Assembly (NCBI GenBank): GCA_963921425.1
Contig: OY992834.1
Coordinates: 13,580,164 to 13,644,163, forward strand
Reading direction: 5' to 3'
Source of the DNA: Dryas octopetala
Taxonomy: Eukaryota; Streptophyta; Magnoliopsida; Rosales; Rosaceae
DNA: 64,000 nt
Below the pieces are notes generated by a model. The model did not search any database. It was not told the origin of the DNA and was given only the letters and a program-made list of their open reading frames with translations. Positions within the stretch are counted from its first letter, which is position 1, and every line of letters begins with the position of its first letter. This document shows, one piece after another, positions 1 to 11,697 of this stretch. The position numbers and the translations under genes are program-made.

Positions 1-875
1 CGATGTTAACTCAATTAATAATTGCTACCTACATCCATCTTTTAGTATCGAAAAAGATGGATGTAGATATATAATGTGGCAGAAACAAAATGTTCTTATT
101 TTCAGGCATTTCTGCCCCTAGTGGGCATATATATATATAAGCTGGAATTTTTGCCCTGTTTGCCCATCATAGAAAGTTTTTCTTATCAAACGGTTTATAT
201 TGATAGATTATCAATATAGATTAGTCATCAAATTGATTTGAGAAATGCTAGTTGCTTTTCTTTTTTTTTCGAATAGTTAAATTCACTATATATTTATTTG
301 ATAACAATATATATTAGATAACTTAATGACTTTTTATTTGGTTAATTTTCTCCATAACTCATCTTTAGAGGGTAGTATAGAAAATAGACGATTATAATCA
401 TGAGACTAGCTACCCTCTGAATAGGAAAATAGACGAAGAGACCTAACATTCTTCGATTGCTATTTGTTTGAATGTGACCTTTTAAGTTAAGGACAGCTAG
501 AGCTAACATTTGAAATGAAAAGGGCCGAGGGCTGTGATTTTTGTTTGAATGTGACCTTCAAAATAAGGACAGCTTAAGGCCAACATTTGAAATGAAATGG
601 GCTGATCTGGCCCGAGGGCTGCGGTCTAAACCTTGATTATTATGTATTCGATCGAGTCTGGACAACAGAAAGTGGCCAAAAAAAAAGAAGTCTAGACAAT
701 AGTAGGAAGGGTAGGATAGAAAGAAGAGAAGGATACTCCCTTATGTATATGATATACCTATGAATGAGGAAAAAATTTAATTATTCAGTGGCTCATATGC
801 AAGAGTGAGTGCACTTATGATTATAACAATAACATTTTAAATGCTTGGTGTATGGTTCCATAATTTACCCTCACT
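1..875. other. AT-rich intergenic DNA with a 77-bp tandem duplication
   Basis: I see no gene here. The one clear structure is a direct duplication: a segment beginning with gtttgaatgtgacctt at 466 recurs at 543. Both copies run through an 'aggacagct...caacatttgaaatgaaa' core and end near 'ccgagggctg' (first copy about 466-538, second about 543-623). The copies differ by several substitutions and a small insertion, so the duplication is not recent. Confidence 0.6.
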
Positions 876-891
876 ATCATTAGAAGTTATA

Positions 892-975
892 GGTTTTTTT
901 TTTTTTTTTTTGTTAGGGCAGAGAAAAGATTGAACTTGGGTACATAAGGGGCAATTCTACCCCCCTTCCAACTAC
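892..975 (-). mobile_element. Short SINE-like insertion with poly-A tail (minus strand)
   Basis: An 84-bp insertion lies between two copies of a 13-bp word, attagaagttata. The left copy is 879-891. The right copy begins at 976 and was later split by a hAT element, its tail resuming at 1566. Read on the minus strand, the insertion ends in about 18 A residues and contains aagttcaatct, close to a pol III B-box. Target duplication plus poly-A shows retroposition. Assignment to a 5'-truncated SINE rather than a LINE tail is inference. Confidence 0.5.
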
Positions 976-983
976 ATTAGAAG

Positions 984-1557
984 TAAGGGTGGTATCGATT
1001 CGGTAACCGAATCGAAATTACACAACCAATCACCGACCGACCACCAGCGGTATGGCCAACTTTGCCACCAACATCGATATATACCGACAAGGTCGGTTTC
1101 GATAGTTATTAGTTCAGCGAGGTCGGTTTCAATGTCTGGGACTTCACCCTCTTCTTTCTGCAACTCTAACTCCAGCACATTCAGTCACCAGTCTGCTGCA
1201 ACTCCAACTCTACATGGTGCCGGTCCGACCACCTAGAGATTCGCCTGCAACTCACCACCGCGCGTAGCTCACCTCACCCGCGCCTAAGCGCTGCCATCGC
1301 ACCTACTCCTCGGAGCTTCGTAGCTACTAAGCCCGAGCTCACCGTCCACCTTCAAGGAAGAAGAAAAAGAAACATGTCGGTCGATATCAGTCAGTATTGC
1401 GGTTCAATATCCCATACTGGGTTCGATACCGACCACTGTTGATCGGTATGAATAACCGACCGAGAACTGAGATCACACCGAAGCTGAAAATACCGAGTCA
1501 ACTGATCGATTCGAATTGGTCAGTTTCTCAGTGTTTTGGTTCAAAATCCCACCTCTA
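984..1557. mobile_element. Non-autonomous hAT-like element, 574 bp
   Basis: The element is bounded by a perfect 8-bp duplication attagaag (976-983 and 1558-1565), the size made by hAT transposases. The ends taagggtgg and, on the other strand, tagaggtgg form short imperfect terminal repeats. The interior is rich in cggt/accg words and encodes nothing recognisable. It inserted into the right target-site copy of the SINE-like element at 892-975, so it is the younger of the two. Confidence 0.75.
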
Positions 1558-1570
1558 ATTAGAAGTTATA

Positions 1571-2894
1571 AGTTGTTAAGTAACAGTCCAATGCCCTTTC
1601 CGTTTTTATCTTTTCTTTTACAAATATAGAGCCAGGAGCAAAAAAATGTATATGGGTTTTGGCTTGGGATCACATACTTTAATTCAAGCTTGAGCTAGTT
1701 TGGGCCCAATGTGTTGTTTTTATTATTAAGTAGTTTAAGATTCCAAACAAGAGTAGAAACCTTTTACTTGGGTACAAGAAGAATCCATAGATGTAGAGTG
1801 ATACTATTCAGACAAAAAAAAAAAAAGTGATACTATGATTTATAGACACCCGAACTTTAATTCCTTTCGTCCAAAATTTCATTTTTGTCCTTATAAATTA
1901 AAGAGTAAACAAAAAAGTGTGTTACTTTCGAGTACTTTACAACTTCAAAAATTACTAAAAATGACATAAGTTAGGTTGGTTTTAAAACTTTCAAGACAAA
2001 TTCACATTTAACGTCGGATGTTTGAATGCTAAAAAACAAATTTGGTGTAATTTGTGCAACTGCACAACTTAAAAAAAAAAAAAAAACCCTCTGTAAAAGC
2101 TATAAATCTTAAATCACAAACCAATTAAATCACCTAAACTATAATAAAATACACTCTTACAAACCTAAATCACTTATAAGTCATAATAACTAAAAAAAAT
2201 AAGTACATGATTTTAAAGTCCTTAATGAGAAATCAACCTACCTAATATTTTTGAAATGTTAAAAAGGTACATCCACCTAATAAAAAGAAAACCCACCTTT
2301 TAAAAAGAGACACTCAAATTGACAAAAAAAAAAAAAAAAAAACGCTAAGTGCACATGAGACGTTGTACGATATCAATAGCCACTGTTCGACATGAACTCT
2401 AGATCGATAGTTCATGTTTGATGAAATTTTGCAACGACGAACATGACAATAGTTGATGTGACAACATAAGGGTGATTTTTTGTGTTTTATAAACTTTTGA
2501 CATGTTTATATAAAAAAAAGACATAAGATATATCTATAAATATTTATACCTTTTCTATTGTTGTTGTTGAACAATGAGTATAGCCATTGTTTTTAGAGTG
2601 ATTCTATTGTAAAGCACGGGAAAACAAACACACGGTGTGCTAGGTTATGACCGAATTTTTGAAGGTGAGTTGCGTTATCATTGTATTGTTTTTAGGTTCT
2701 AAATAAAAATCTCAAAAATATCATTGTAATTATACTTTTTAGCCATTGCAACTGAAAGAATAAAAAAAACTAAAGCACAATATTTTTGTTTTTAAATCTT
2801 TTTGACTATTTTGAAAAGTTGTTGAAGATCTATGTGTAGTTATTTTTTTTTTCCAATAAAAGAAAGAACTAATTAGTAATTACAACTTATAAAT
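1571..2894. other. Gene-free AT-rich stretch
   Basis: I see only simple A/T runs (for example 2070-2086 and 2324-2342) and low-complexity AT DNA. No open frame, splice pattern or clear terminal repeat supports a gene or a named element. Confidence 0.5.
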
Positions 2895-2908
2895 GAAGAC
2901 ATGGGGAT

Positions 2909-3183
2909 TTCTGGTTTTTTTTGTGGTTCGGGTGTTATCTCCTCTTCCCGTCGAGGATCGTAGCAATGGAGGAGCTGCTCTAGGGTTTGGCTGTTTGGGG
3001 ACCTGATGGGCTTGGGCTTTGTTTTCGTCCTTTTTGTTGGGCCCTATGTGTTTTGGGCTTGTTTGTTTGGTTTAATATTTTTGCTGTAATGTTTGGGCCT
3101 TTGGGCCTTGTTCTGTTGTCCAGCCTTTTGGGCCTTTGGCAGTTATCAATAGAATTTCTCATCTTGACCAAAAAAAAAAAAAA
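2909..3183 (+). mobile_element. Retroposon (LINE 3' end or SINE) with poly-A and diverged target duplication
   Basis: The sequence is GT-rich with repeated 'tttgggcctt' words, resembling plant LINE 3' regions. It ends in a run of 14 A at 3170-3183. It is flanked by gaagacatggggat (2895-2908) and gaaggcatcgggat (3184-3197), a 14-bp repeat with 12 matches. Poly-A plus flanking repeat shows insertion by target-primed reverse transcription. No reverse-transcriptase coding sequence remains, so it is 5'-truncated or non-autonomous. Confidence 0.7.
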
Positions 3184-3249
3184 GAAGGCATCGGGATGAG
3201 AGAATGGTTGTGTACTTATGTGAAAATAATGTTGTATATTTAGAATTAA

Positions 3250-3990
3250 AGCATAAATTCAATTTAGACACATAACTATATAAACTATTTCAACGGGGTC
3301 CATGAACTTTAAAATATTTCAAATATACACCCGATCTATTATCTAAATTGAAAAATGAATTTATGTCAATTGATTCGTTGAGAGATCAGTTAAATGACAG
3401 CTTGACTTTTGCTGACCGGGATTACTTGACGACGTGGCGCTATCTCAGCAAACATTTCCAGCCAAATAAGCGACACGGGCCCACAATTTAATAATAATAG
3501 AGAGAGTGAGAGTTTGTGGGCCCATGTCAGGGGTTAGGTGGACCCGTGTTGCTCATTTCTCGCCAAATGAGCGACACAGGTCTACCTAACCCCTGACACC
3601 GGTCCACAAAGTCATCATCTCTTTCTCGCTCGTTGAACACAAGTGAGTGATTTATATTCGAATTTGGAGAAAACGTGATATTTTTTGGAGACTAAATGGT
3701 CAAGAGAGCGTTCGACGAGCGGGAAAGAGGTCATGAGTGTGTGGGCCCGTGTCAAGTGGACGTGTGTTGCTCATTTGGCGGGAAATGTATGCTGAGTTGG
3801 TGCCACGTCGCCAATTAATCCCCGTTAGCAAAATTCAAGCTGACATTTAACTGATCTCTCAATAAATTGATGAACGGAATTTCATTTTTCAATTTACATA
3901 ATAAATCAGGTGTATATTTGAAATATTTGAAAGTTTGTGGACCCCGTTGAAATAACATATATAGTTATGTATTTAAATTAAATTTATGCC
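3250..3990. mobile_element. Mutator-type MITE with about 240-bp inverted arms
   Basis: A perfect 9-bp target duplication tagaattaa (3241-3249 and 3991-3999) brackets a 741-bp palindrome. The left arm from 3250 and the reverse complement of the right arm from 3990 align for roughly 240 bp, sharing blocks such as ttatttcaacggggtcca-like and attgaaaaatgaa. A second, inner inverted repeat lies around 3500-3600 (gggcccatgtcaggggttagg against its complement), so the whole element can fold on itself. It has no transposase. Nine-base duplications and long arms are typical of MULEs. Confidence 0.85.
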
Positions 3991-4404
3991 TAGAATTAAT
4001 CTTGTGGTCTTCTTAAAAAAGGAAAAAAAATTAGGGGTAGAACATTTATCTCCCTACCATGGCGAGAGTTTCATTATACTCCCTCCCCTAAAAATAATAA
4101 TTTAGAATCCACCCCTTTATGATGTAAGTAAATTTATAAAGAAACCAGAAGAAAGAACCACAAATGGGGCGGGCGGCTGTGTTGGTGGGGTGGGTTTATT
4201 TTTTTTTTATAGTTTTTTTAATTTAAGTGTAAAATACTTTTTTTATTACAAAGTGTAAAATTCTTAAAAACAATTTTTTGTTTTTCTTTTAATTCACGGG
4301 CAAAATGGTAAATTTGGAAAACTAAAATTCTAATTTAATCGAAAATTAGGCGGTACGTGGCACATTGTCATATATAGATAACATTGGGTGAGATTTAGTG
4401 AAAA

Positions 4405-5795
4405 AAATTTTAGGGAAAATTTTGCAAACATGATACGTACTTTGGGGTTAATATTAGTTTAGGACATGCGTTTAAATTTGTGTTTATTTAGAATATATAT
4501 TTAAAATTTGTGTTATTGTAGGACAATCCGACAACTTCGTTACATTTTCTATTAAAATGAAAGATAATTTGGTCATTTTATATTTTAAAAACAAATAAAA
4601 TTTAAAAAAAACTATAAAAAAAAGTTACTACTAAAAAAACTAACGAAAGAAAATTAATAAAAATTAAAAATTAAAAGGAGAAAAAATAAAAAACAAACTA
4701 AAAGAAGCAAAAAGAAAATAAAAAACAGACCGATGGAAGACAAAAATAGAAAAAACTAAGGGGGGTGTAATGTATATAGATTTATAAAGATTTTTGTAGA
4801 CTTTTTTTTAAGTGACAGACTTTTACAGAATTTACAGATTTTCACAAAGTTTTACAAAATTCTACAGAGTCTATAGAAATTCTTAAAAATCTACAGAGGA
4901 GAGATCGAATTTATAATAACTTTGAAATACATATAAAAGTCTTTCAAAGTTTATTACAATCTATCATTAAATGAATTCTATAAAATTTAATGACTTTTTA
5001 AATACACATAGACTTTTACAGATATTTTAAAAGTTTTAATTAAATACCACATAACTTTTATAAATTTTTTAAAATTCTTAATTGAATACATATAAATTTT
5101 TACAAATTTTTTTAAAATTTTTAAAAATCTTAATTAAATATTATATAACTTTTAAACTCTACAAAAATCTTTTAAAATCCATATACAATACAATCTACTA
5201 AAAGAGGAAAAAAGGAGAGGAGCTGACGAGGTTGTGAAGGGGGAAGTAGGATCAACGGGGCTGGGGGAGGAGGAGGAGGGTGCAATGGGGTGGAGGTGAG
5301 GGGGGTGCGAAGTGGGTGTGACGGGGCTGGGGGGAGGAGGTTGCGATGCGGTGGAGCCATGGAGGTGAGGGGGTGGAGGTGAGAGGAGCAAACAAGTCAT
5401 TGATTTTTTGGGGGTTTGCAGAAGAAGATGAAGAAAGAAGCGGAAGAAAAAAGCAGGAAAAAAGAAGAAAAAAGAAAGTTGCAGGAAGAAAACAATGGGG
5501 TGGGAAATGAAAAAGACGACCAGCCTTCTTTTTTTATTTTTATTAATTTTCTTTCTTTAATTTTTTTAGTAGTAATTTTTTTTTTATAGTTTTTTCTTAT
5601 TTTTTTAATTTTTGTTTGTTTTTAAAATATGAAATGTCAATTTATTTTTTATTTTAACAAAAAAATGTAATTGAGTTAACGAATTGTCCTATAATAACTC
5701 AAATTTGACATATATATTTTAAATTAATACAAAATCAAATACGTCCCCTAAAATAAGATTAATCCCAAAATTTGCAAAATTCTTACAAAATTTTT
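4405..5795. mobile_element. Large inverted-repeat element enclosing a second AT-rich MITE-like unit
   Basis: The left arm (about 4415-4720) and the complement of the right arm (about 5525-5790) share long AT-rich blocks, including 'attttgcaaa', 'taggacaat', 'attttaaaaacaaa' and 'ttactactaaaaaaa'. Inside, about 4765-5195 has its own imperfect inverted ends (tgtaatgtatatagattt against the complement of its right end), suggesting a nested element. A purine-rich block of gagg/ggag repeats fills 5205-5500. I could not fix a target duplication, so the boundaries are approximate. Confidence 0.55.
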
Positions 5796-6027
5796 ATGAG
5801 CAGTGTAGTTTGGTGGTATTTGTGCAAAAAAGTCAAAAAAATAACTTTTAACCATTACCTTTCTGGGGGCTTACCTCTCCAAGACAAAGCTGTAAGACAT
5901 GATTTGATGTGAGAGTTTAGAGCATCGAGGACAATAAATTTACCAATGTAGCCCCGCTGCTTCTCTTCTATTTGACCTCATTAGACTAACACAGAGTAGC
6001 TCTGCAATAAGTGAGAGAGGGAGAAAG

Positions 6028-8271
6028 ATGGGCAGGAGAACTGCTTCAAGGAACGAAGAAATGGCTCTCATGGTAAGCTTCACTTTATAAATTAATCTTT
6101 TTGCCAAATTTTTTTTGTTTATTTCATTTTAAACATATGTTACATTTTGTTATGTGTTCCTTTTATTATTTTTAAAGTTTTTCTTGATTATTTTATGGGT
6201 ATGGCTTAGTTGGGTTGCTGCAGATGTCATGTTAGTACAAAAAAAAAAAAAAAAGGTAAGAATGTCATGTTTAGTTGTCTAAGCATTTGATGTTTTGGGT
6301 ATAAAATATTTAATATTTTTTTTTCTGGAGTATTCGTGCCTATGCTTGGTGGTCAACACGACATTGCATATATAGTGCCTAGCATGAAATGGTTTCTTTT
6401 ATTGTCATTATTTGTCTTCATAATCATAATTAGTCATGTGATTTTGATAATATTCAATTGTAAATGCAAATTTAGTGCTCTTTGGGTAGGTCAAGCTAGG
6501 AACCCAGAAACAGTATGTGAAAGGTCTATGGAAATCTAGTATTTAATGGAAGTTCTTGTTTTAATTTATTTGTATTTAAACAGAATAACAGAGAACTTTA
6601 AAGAAATTATGCAAGGACTTAATGGATGCTCGATTACATTATTAGTAATTCCCTCTACTTGTGTAATCACAAGATCAGTTTTGTTGTACATAATTGATTG
6701 GTGTGATTTGTGAGAGGTAATAGAAAAAAGTATGAACTTCAGAGATTGTGCATGTATGAATGTGGTGTGCATTTGTGCCTAAAAGATTTTCTTGCATTTG
6801 CAGTTGAAAATGCATTTGTTATTTAGTTTTGCTTTTGTCAGAAATTACTTGTGCCATCACTGATGTAGAGGTGTTGTTATCTTCAATGGAATTGGCTTTT
6901 ATTATCTGGAATATTCAGTGATTCAAATTGTACAGTTCTAGTTCATTTTACTAATGATTGATAATGGTATTCATATTAAAGCTTGAAGGCACAAATCCCT
7001 CATCCGAGAGAGTGGAACCGCAGCCTGAAGGTCCACATTCTTCTCTCGAGATATTGGAACAGCAGCATGAAAATGCACACCCTGAAATGGAGAAAACAAA
7101 CTCAAAGAGTACAGTGCCAAAAAAAACTACCAAATCTTCTTCGAAGAAAAGGCCAAAGTGCTATGGTCCTGTTCTTAGGCGTTCGTTACGTTTCCAAGAT
7201 GGTACTATGCCAGCTGAAAATAAGAATACAGAGCCTGTGATTGAAGATATAATAGTTAAAGAAAGCGAGAAAGAAGGCGAGCAACCTGATCATTTGGAGG
7301 AAAATCGGTATGGGCCAACCTTAGGCCAGAAATCCATGGAAGAAAAAATTGACTATCTTATACAACTATTGGAAACAATGAACTCAAAGGTAATCTATTC
7401 ACCTTGCCATGGAGATGGTTAGATTTTATGTGTAGTTATATTTATTCAGTTACATTAATATATATATATATATATTTTTTGGTTTTGAAATCAGGCAAGG
7501 AATAAAAACTCTATCTTCTGTGAAAGCCCAGATTCGATATACAAAAGCTTGTATGCAGACTCCCAAAAGGTTATTTTCATAAATGTCATGTACGATCTTG
7601 TTTTTGTCTGTTTAATCTTCAAGGGTTATCTATCATTTCCCCCTTTCTATGCAGATTGAGGCTTTAACAGGTGAAAACCATCAGCTTTCTTTGAAGTTGG
7701 AAATTGCTCTTGCCAAACTTGAAGCAGTATGTCAATTTTGCTACCTTGAAGTTCCATGGCAATGACAATAGACATATTTCTTCTCCGGTTCATGATTTGT
7801 GCATCTCTACCTATTTTCTTTTCTTTTTTTGGCTAATTGTAGGTTTGTCAGTTTTCATTCATCGTTAAAGTATGACACCTGATTAACGAATTCTAGAAGT
7901 TTATAAACTATTCAGAAATCCAAAAAAGAAAATGAAAATGAGGGATAGTTTTGTTATGTTCTTTAAATTTTAGCCCTTTTCATTTTTCTCTGAAGATGTT
8001 GAGTGATCTTTGAATTTATGCATGCTTTGCTTGGATGTAGTATGAGAATGGGACTCGTGCATATTCTGAAATGACTGAGAAATTGAAGGATGCCATTCTA
8101 GTCTCACATTTGGCCAAAGCTACTGAAACGCTAGTAAATGTGTCAGCTCGAGCACGTGGAGCACATGCCCCTCGGGAGGAGGTGCTTTCACATTTTCTTA
8201 AACAGAAACGACAGACTGTTCAAGCATCCAAAGCTGCAGCTAAGAGAACAAAAAATGTGCCTAAAAACTGA
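6028..8271 (+). CDS. Plant protein of unknown function, coiled-coil, five exons
   Basis: Exons are 6028-6072, 6982-7389, 7495-7569, 7655-7726 and 8041-8271. All junctions are GT-AG and all introns are in phase 0, giving 276 residues. The start has a good context (aaagatggg) and opens MGRRTASRNEE. Residues about 16-110 are acidic and low in complexity, with a basic patch SSKKRPK that could be a nuclear signal, followed by RRSLRF. Residues about 125-200 are rich in heptad-like leucines (KIDYLIQLLETMNSK, then NHQLSLKLEIALAKLEA) and look like a coiled coil. The C terminus is basic. I recognise no catalytic domain and assign no function. The even exon phases and the preserved frame across five exons support a real gene. 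A partial decayed copy lies at 14315-15475. Confidence 0.75.
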
Positions 8272-8739
8272 AGTTCACCAGTTAATTATTCTGATTGGTT
8301 TAGCCAGTCTTCTGTAAGAAATAATGAAACATGTTGGTTTAGAAACTGTGTTATGTTTGGATGGACATTGGGTGATAATGTTCTGATTGGTTTAGCCAGT
8401 CTTCTGTAAAAAAGGAAGAACCATGTTGGTTTAGAAACTGTGTTTTATGTTGGTTTAGGAACTGTGTTTTATTTTTATGGGGACATTGAGTTATAGTGTT
8501 CTGTTGTATCTGTATCGTTGGTTTGAGCATTTTAGAATTTAGACTGATATTATGATCAACGTGATGTATGTTCTTTTGAAGCCCTCTGTGTGTTTCATAT
8601 AATGTATGTTCTGTTCCTCATCTATGATTAATTGAATACTTACGTTTGACAATGCTAACTATGCAAAAGAAGGGGACGATGTTCCTCTCCTAGTAGATAT
8701 CTTCTTGGTCGTCCATTTTTTTCATAAGCTGGGTTTTGT

Positions 8740-10688
8740 TGATTTAATCCTCAGGACTGAAAGTTTGGTAAATTTGTAGTCACCGGAAAGTATACTCCTT
8801 GTGGGAGTGAATTTCTAAACTTGAATCCTTATTTGGAAATGATTACAAGGAGTATTCTTCTAAACTTGAATCCTTATTTGGGAAGGATTCAAGTCACTTT
8901 GAGTTTCATGAGGGTTATAATCCTAATAGAACATAGAGTTCTTAGATCCCTCACATTTTTGGCTAATAGGTCCCTTTGCCATGTATTTCATGGCCCCCCT
9001 ATCTTTACACGAATTGGGGATCCTGTAGCTTTTGTTATTCTTCATGGACCTTGCACTGTTAGTTATTCTATGGGTCCTTTCTTGTTTACTATAGATCATT
9101 ACAATTGTAAAATCATGGTCCTACATCCTATATTTTTCTCTTATTTGAGGATAAATTGGGGAATGTTGTAATACGAAATCTCCAAGTAGCTTGAGTCCAA
9201 AAATCTTCGGTCCTGAAAATATAGAAAACCTTTGGAGGTAAGGGGACACCAGTGTGATGCTGGCCAAAGGCTCTTCGACGGTCAAGTTAGAAAACAAGAT
9301 CAATTATCAACTTAGAGCATTGTCTTAGAGCTTTGAAATTACTTACCTTTGTGTGATCTTATGAGAGTCTATTTATAGGAGATGATTTAAGCCCTATGGC
9401 CTTAGGATTGTAAGTTGGTTAGACTTGTAATCACCGAGAAGTATAAACCCTAAATCCTAAACCCTAATCCATATTGGATTGAACTCCTATACTTGAAACC
9501 TTGTTTGGAGAGGATTCAAGCCATTTAATTCGTATGAGAGTTGGTTTCATAGTAGAACATGGAGTTCTTAGGTCCCATTAGTCACGGGTGGTATGGAAAT
9601 ACCTTCGTCAGTTCGCACTTGGATGCCTCCATGAGTTTTGGGTGCATACGTGGATGTATCCGCGAGCTCGGATAGGTCCTTAGGCACGGATGGATCCATG
9701 TTTGGATGCATCCGACCCCCTAAGTGAGTGTGAGGGTAGTTACCCTTTGCTCTATATTTAATGAATCTTTTAATTCGTGGTGATCTATACCTCCGGTCTC
9801 TTTGCGTGTATGTTGTTGGAGAACGTCCATAATTTGTAGATCTCTCAAAACATAGATTGTATTCTTCTAACATCATGGGTCCTATATTTTCATGCCTTTT
9901 TCCAATGGATCCATGAGAATAGATAAGTCCTCTCATTTCTTTATGAGAATGGATAGGTCCCATGCTAAAATAAACCATGGTACTATGCTAGAATATTTCA
10001 TGGTCCCACAAGGAAAAAAGTTAGATTTGGGGAAATGCTCTCTAATGTTAAAGTTGAAATTTTCTCTAAATCTTATTTTTGTTTGGGTTTCTAGTCCAAA
10101 ATCTAACTATTGAAGGTTTGAAGAGAGTTTGATAAGCTTCATCCATTTAACTTGACTTCGGAAAATTTTTAAAGAAATCTTAAATTTGGGGAGATTTTAA
10201 GGAATGGTTGGAACTGTGTTTTATATAATTTTTTCCAAATCTAAATTTGGAGAGAAATTTAAGTAAGGACTGGAGATGCTCTCATATCACAGGACTCCAG
10301 CGAATGAGATAATGCTTGAACTCTCTCTTTTGAGATTGACTTGGATGAAGACAAGGAAATGTACTAGAAACACTTTTAACATGGAGGAATGAACAAGACT
10401 CAAGATTCGATGACAATTACCTTGTGGCCTTTAAAAATAAAAGAGAAAATGATCCAACCTCAAAACTAGGCCGAAATCACTCATTTTATTTTTATAAAAA
10501 ATAATAATTTGGGCCTCTTAATTATTAAAAATAATAAATAAAAAATCCCAACTCTCTAACTTAGACCGGGCCATTTGCATGATTTTACCCAGCCTCAAAA
10601 TAGGCCTTTTTGTAACCTTGGTCATCCACATTCGCATAGCTTGGGTTGTTCGATCAAATTTAGATTGAGTAAGATTGGTCTACCAAGA
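8740..10688. repeat. Intergenic DNA with two diverged direct repeats (possible LTR-type remnant)
   Basis: About 8755-8965 and 9405-9580 share an ordered set of phrases (gtaatcaccgagaagtata-like, 'ttgaatcc' or 'ttgaaacc' then 'aggattcaag', and 'agaacatggagttcttag' against 'agaacatagagttcttag'). They are direct repeats of roughly 180-210 bp at moderate identity. The word order suggests an old duplicated terminal region, but I see no primer-binding site or coding domain between them. The rest of the interval holds no gene I can support. Confidence 0.35.
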
Positions 10689-10697
10689 TTCTTGATT

Positions 10698-11213
10698 GGA
10701 TCAATTACAAAATATTTACATTAACTATAGTGTTACTTTCAATTTGGTACATGAGTTTTAAAACTTGACAATTAGGTACACAAGTTTTGCTCTATTTGAC
10801 AATTATATACCTTCTGTCGCGTCTCTTGTTAGATCCGTCGTTTTTTGCTTACATGTCTATGTTAAATGCCATGTGGCACTAGCATGACACATCTTTTCGA
10901 CATTTTGGATTCCAGCTTACTCTTTTCCGCTCATTAAATGAGTATTATAGACATAAGAATGAACTGAAATACCCATCTGATTGACATAATAGAGTGAGTT
11001 GGAATCCAAAGTATCGAAAAGATAGGTCCTAGTAGTGTAACGTGGCATTTAAAAGACACATAAGTAGAATTTAGTGGATCTACTGGGAGAGTGACATAAG
11101 GTATTTAATTGTTAAACAGAACAAAAGTTGTGTACCTAATTGTCAAGTTTTGAAACCCGTGTACCAAATTAAAAATGAAACTATAGCTAATGTAGATATT
11201 TTATAATTGATCC
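10698..11213. mobile_element. Mutator-type MITE, 516 bp
   Basis: Flanking 9-bp duplications ttcttgatt (10689-10697) and ttctcgatt (11214-11222) match at 8 of 9 bases. The ends ggatcaattacaaaatat and, on the opposite strand, ggatcaattataaaatat begin inverted arms that align for well over 100 bp, including caatttggtac... and cttgacaattaggtacacaa. It has no coding capacity. It lies about 480 bp upstream of the PPR start codon and could influence that promoter, though nothing in the sequence shows this. Confidence 0.8.
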
Positions 11214-11697
11214 TTCTCGATTCTATAGGCAAGGTTGATCGACATCAACCCACTAAAGACAAGGTTGTCTAGATTAATTTTATGTAATTAAATTACACGG
11301 CACCAATAAGGTTGGGCGATCAACCTAGATGAAAACTTGGGTGAAATAAAAATAGAAGGTACAGGGGGGCTTCTCTTTCTCATTCAATTTTCTTTCGGAT
11401 TGCCTTGCCATGGCCAATGTCCATTTATGACCCATACAGTTAAAGACCAAAAAAAAGAAAAAAAAAATTTAGAAAATCATTAATGTAATTTGGTTTTTTT
11501 TTTTTTTTTTTTTTTTTTGTCGATAGTGTGATTTGGTTCATTTGTATCTTTTTAACAGGTTCTGTAGAACTGAAAAATTTCAAAGAACAAACGAGACTAC
11601 CGAAGATGGTTCATACAGTACAATAGACAGAAAACCAAAGAAAAAAAGGTATCTCAGGGTTTCTCTAAACAAAGATAATTCATACAATGCAAAAGAA

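Noticed and set aside
5152..5400. Pro/Ser/His-rich minus-strand frames
   Set aside because: They come from the purine-rich gagg tract inside an inverted-repeat element. Composition alone explains them.
9568..9978. Minus-strand open frame of 136 codons
   Set aside because: No recognisable domain, in a repeat-rich stretch with diverged direct repeats. Codon pattern and context do not support a gene.
11533..11697. N-terminal extension of the PPR protein upstream of 11698
   Set aside because: The frame is open but contains no ATG (it would start at TTG), and a probable splice acceptor lies at about 11558. I took the first ATG.
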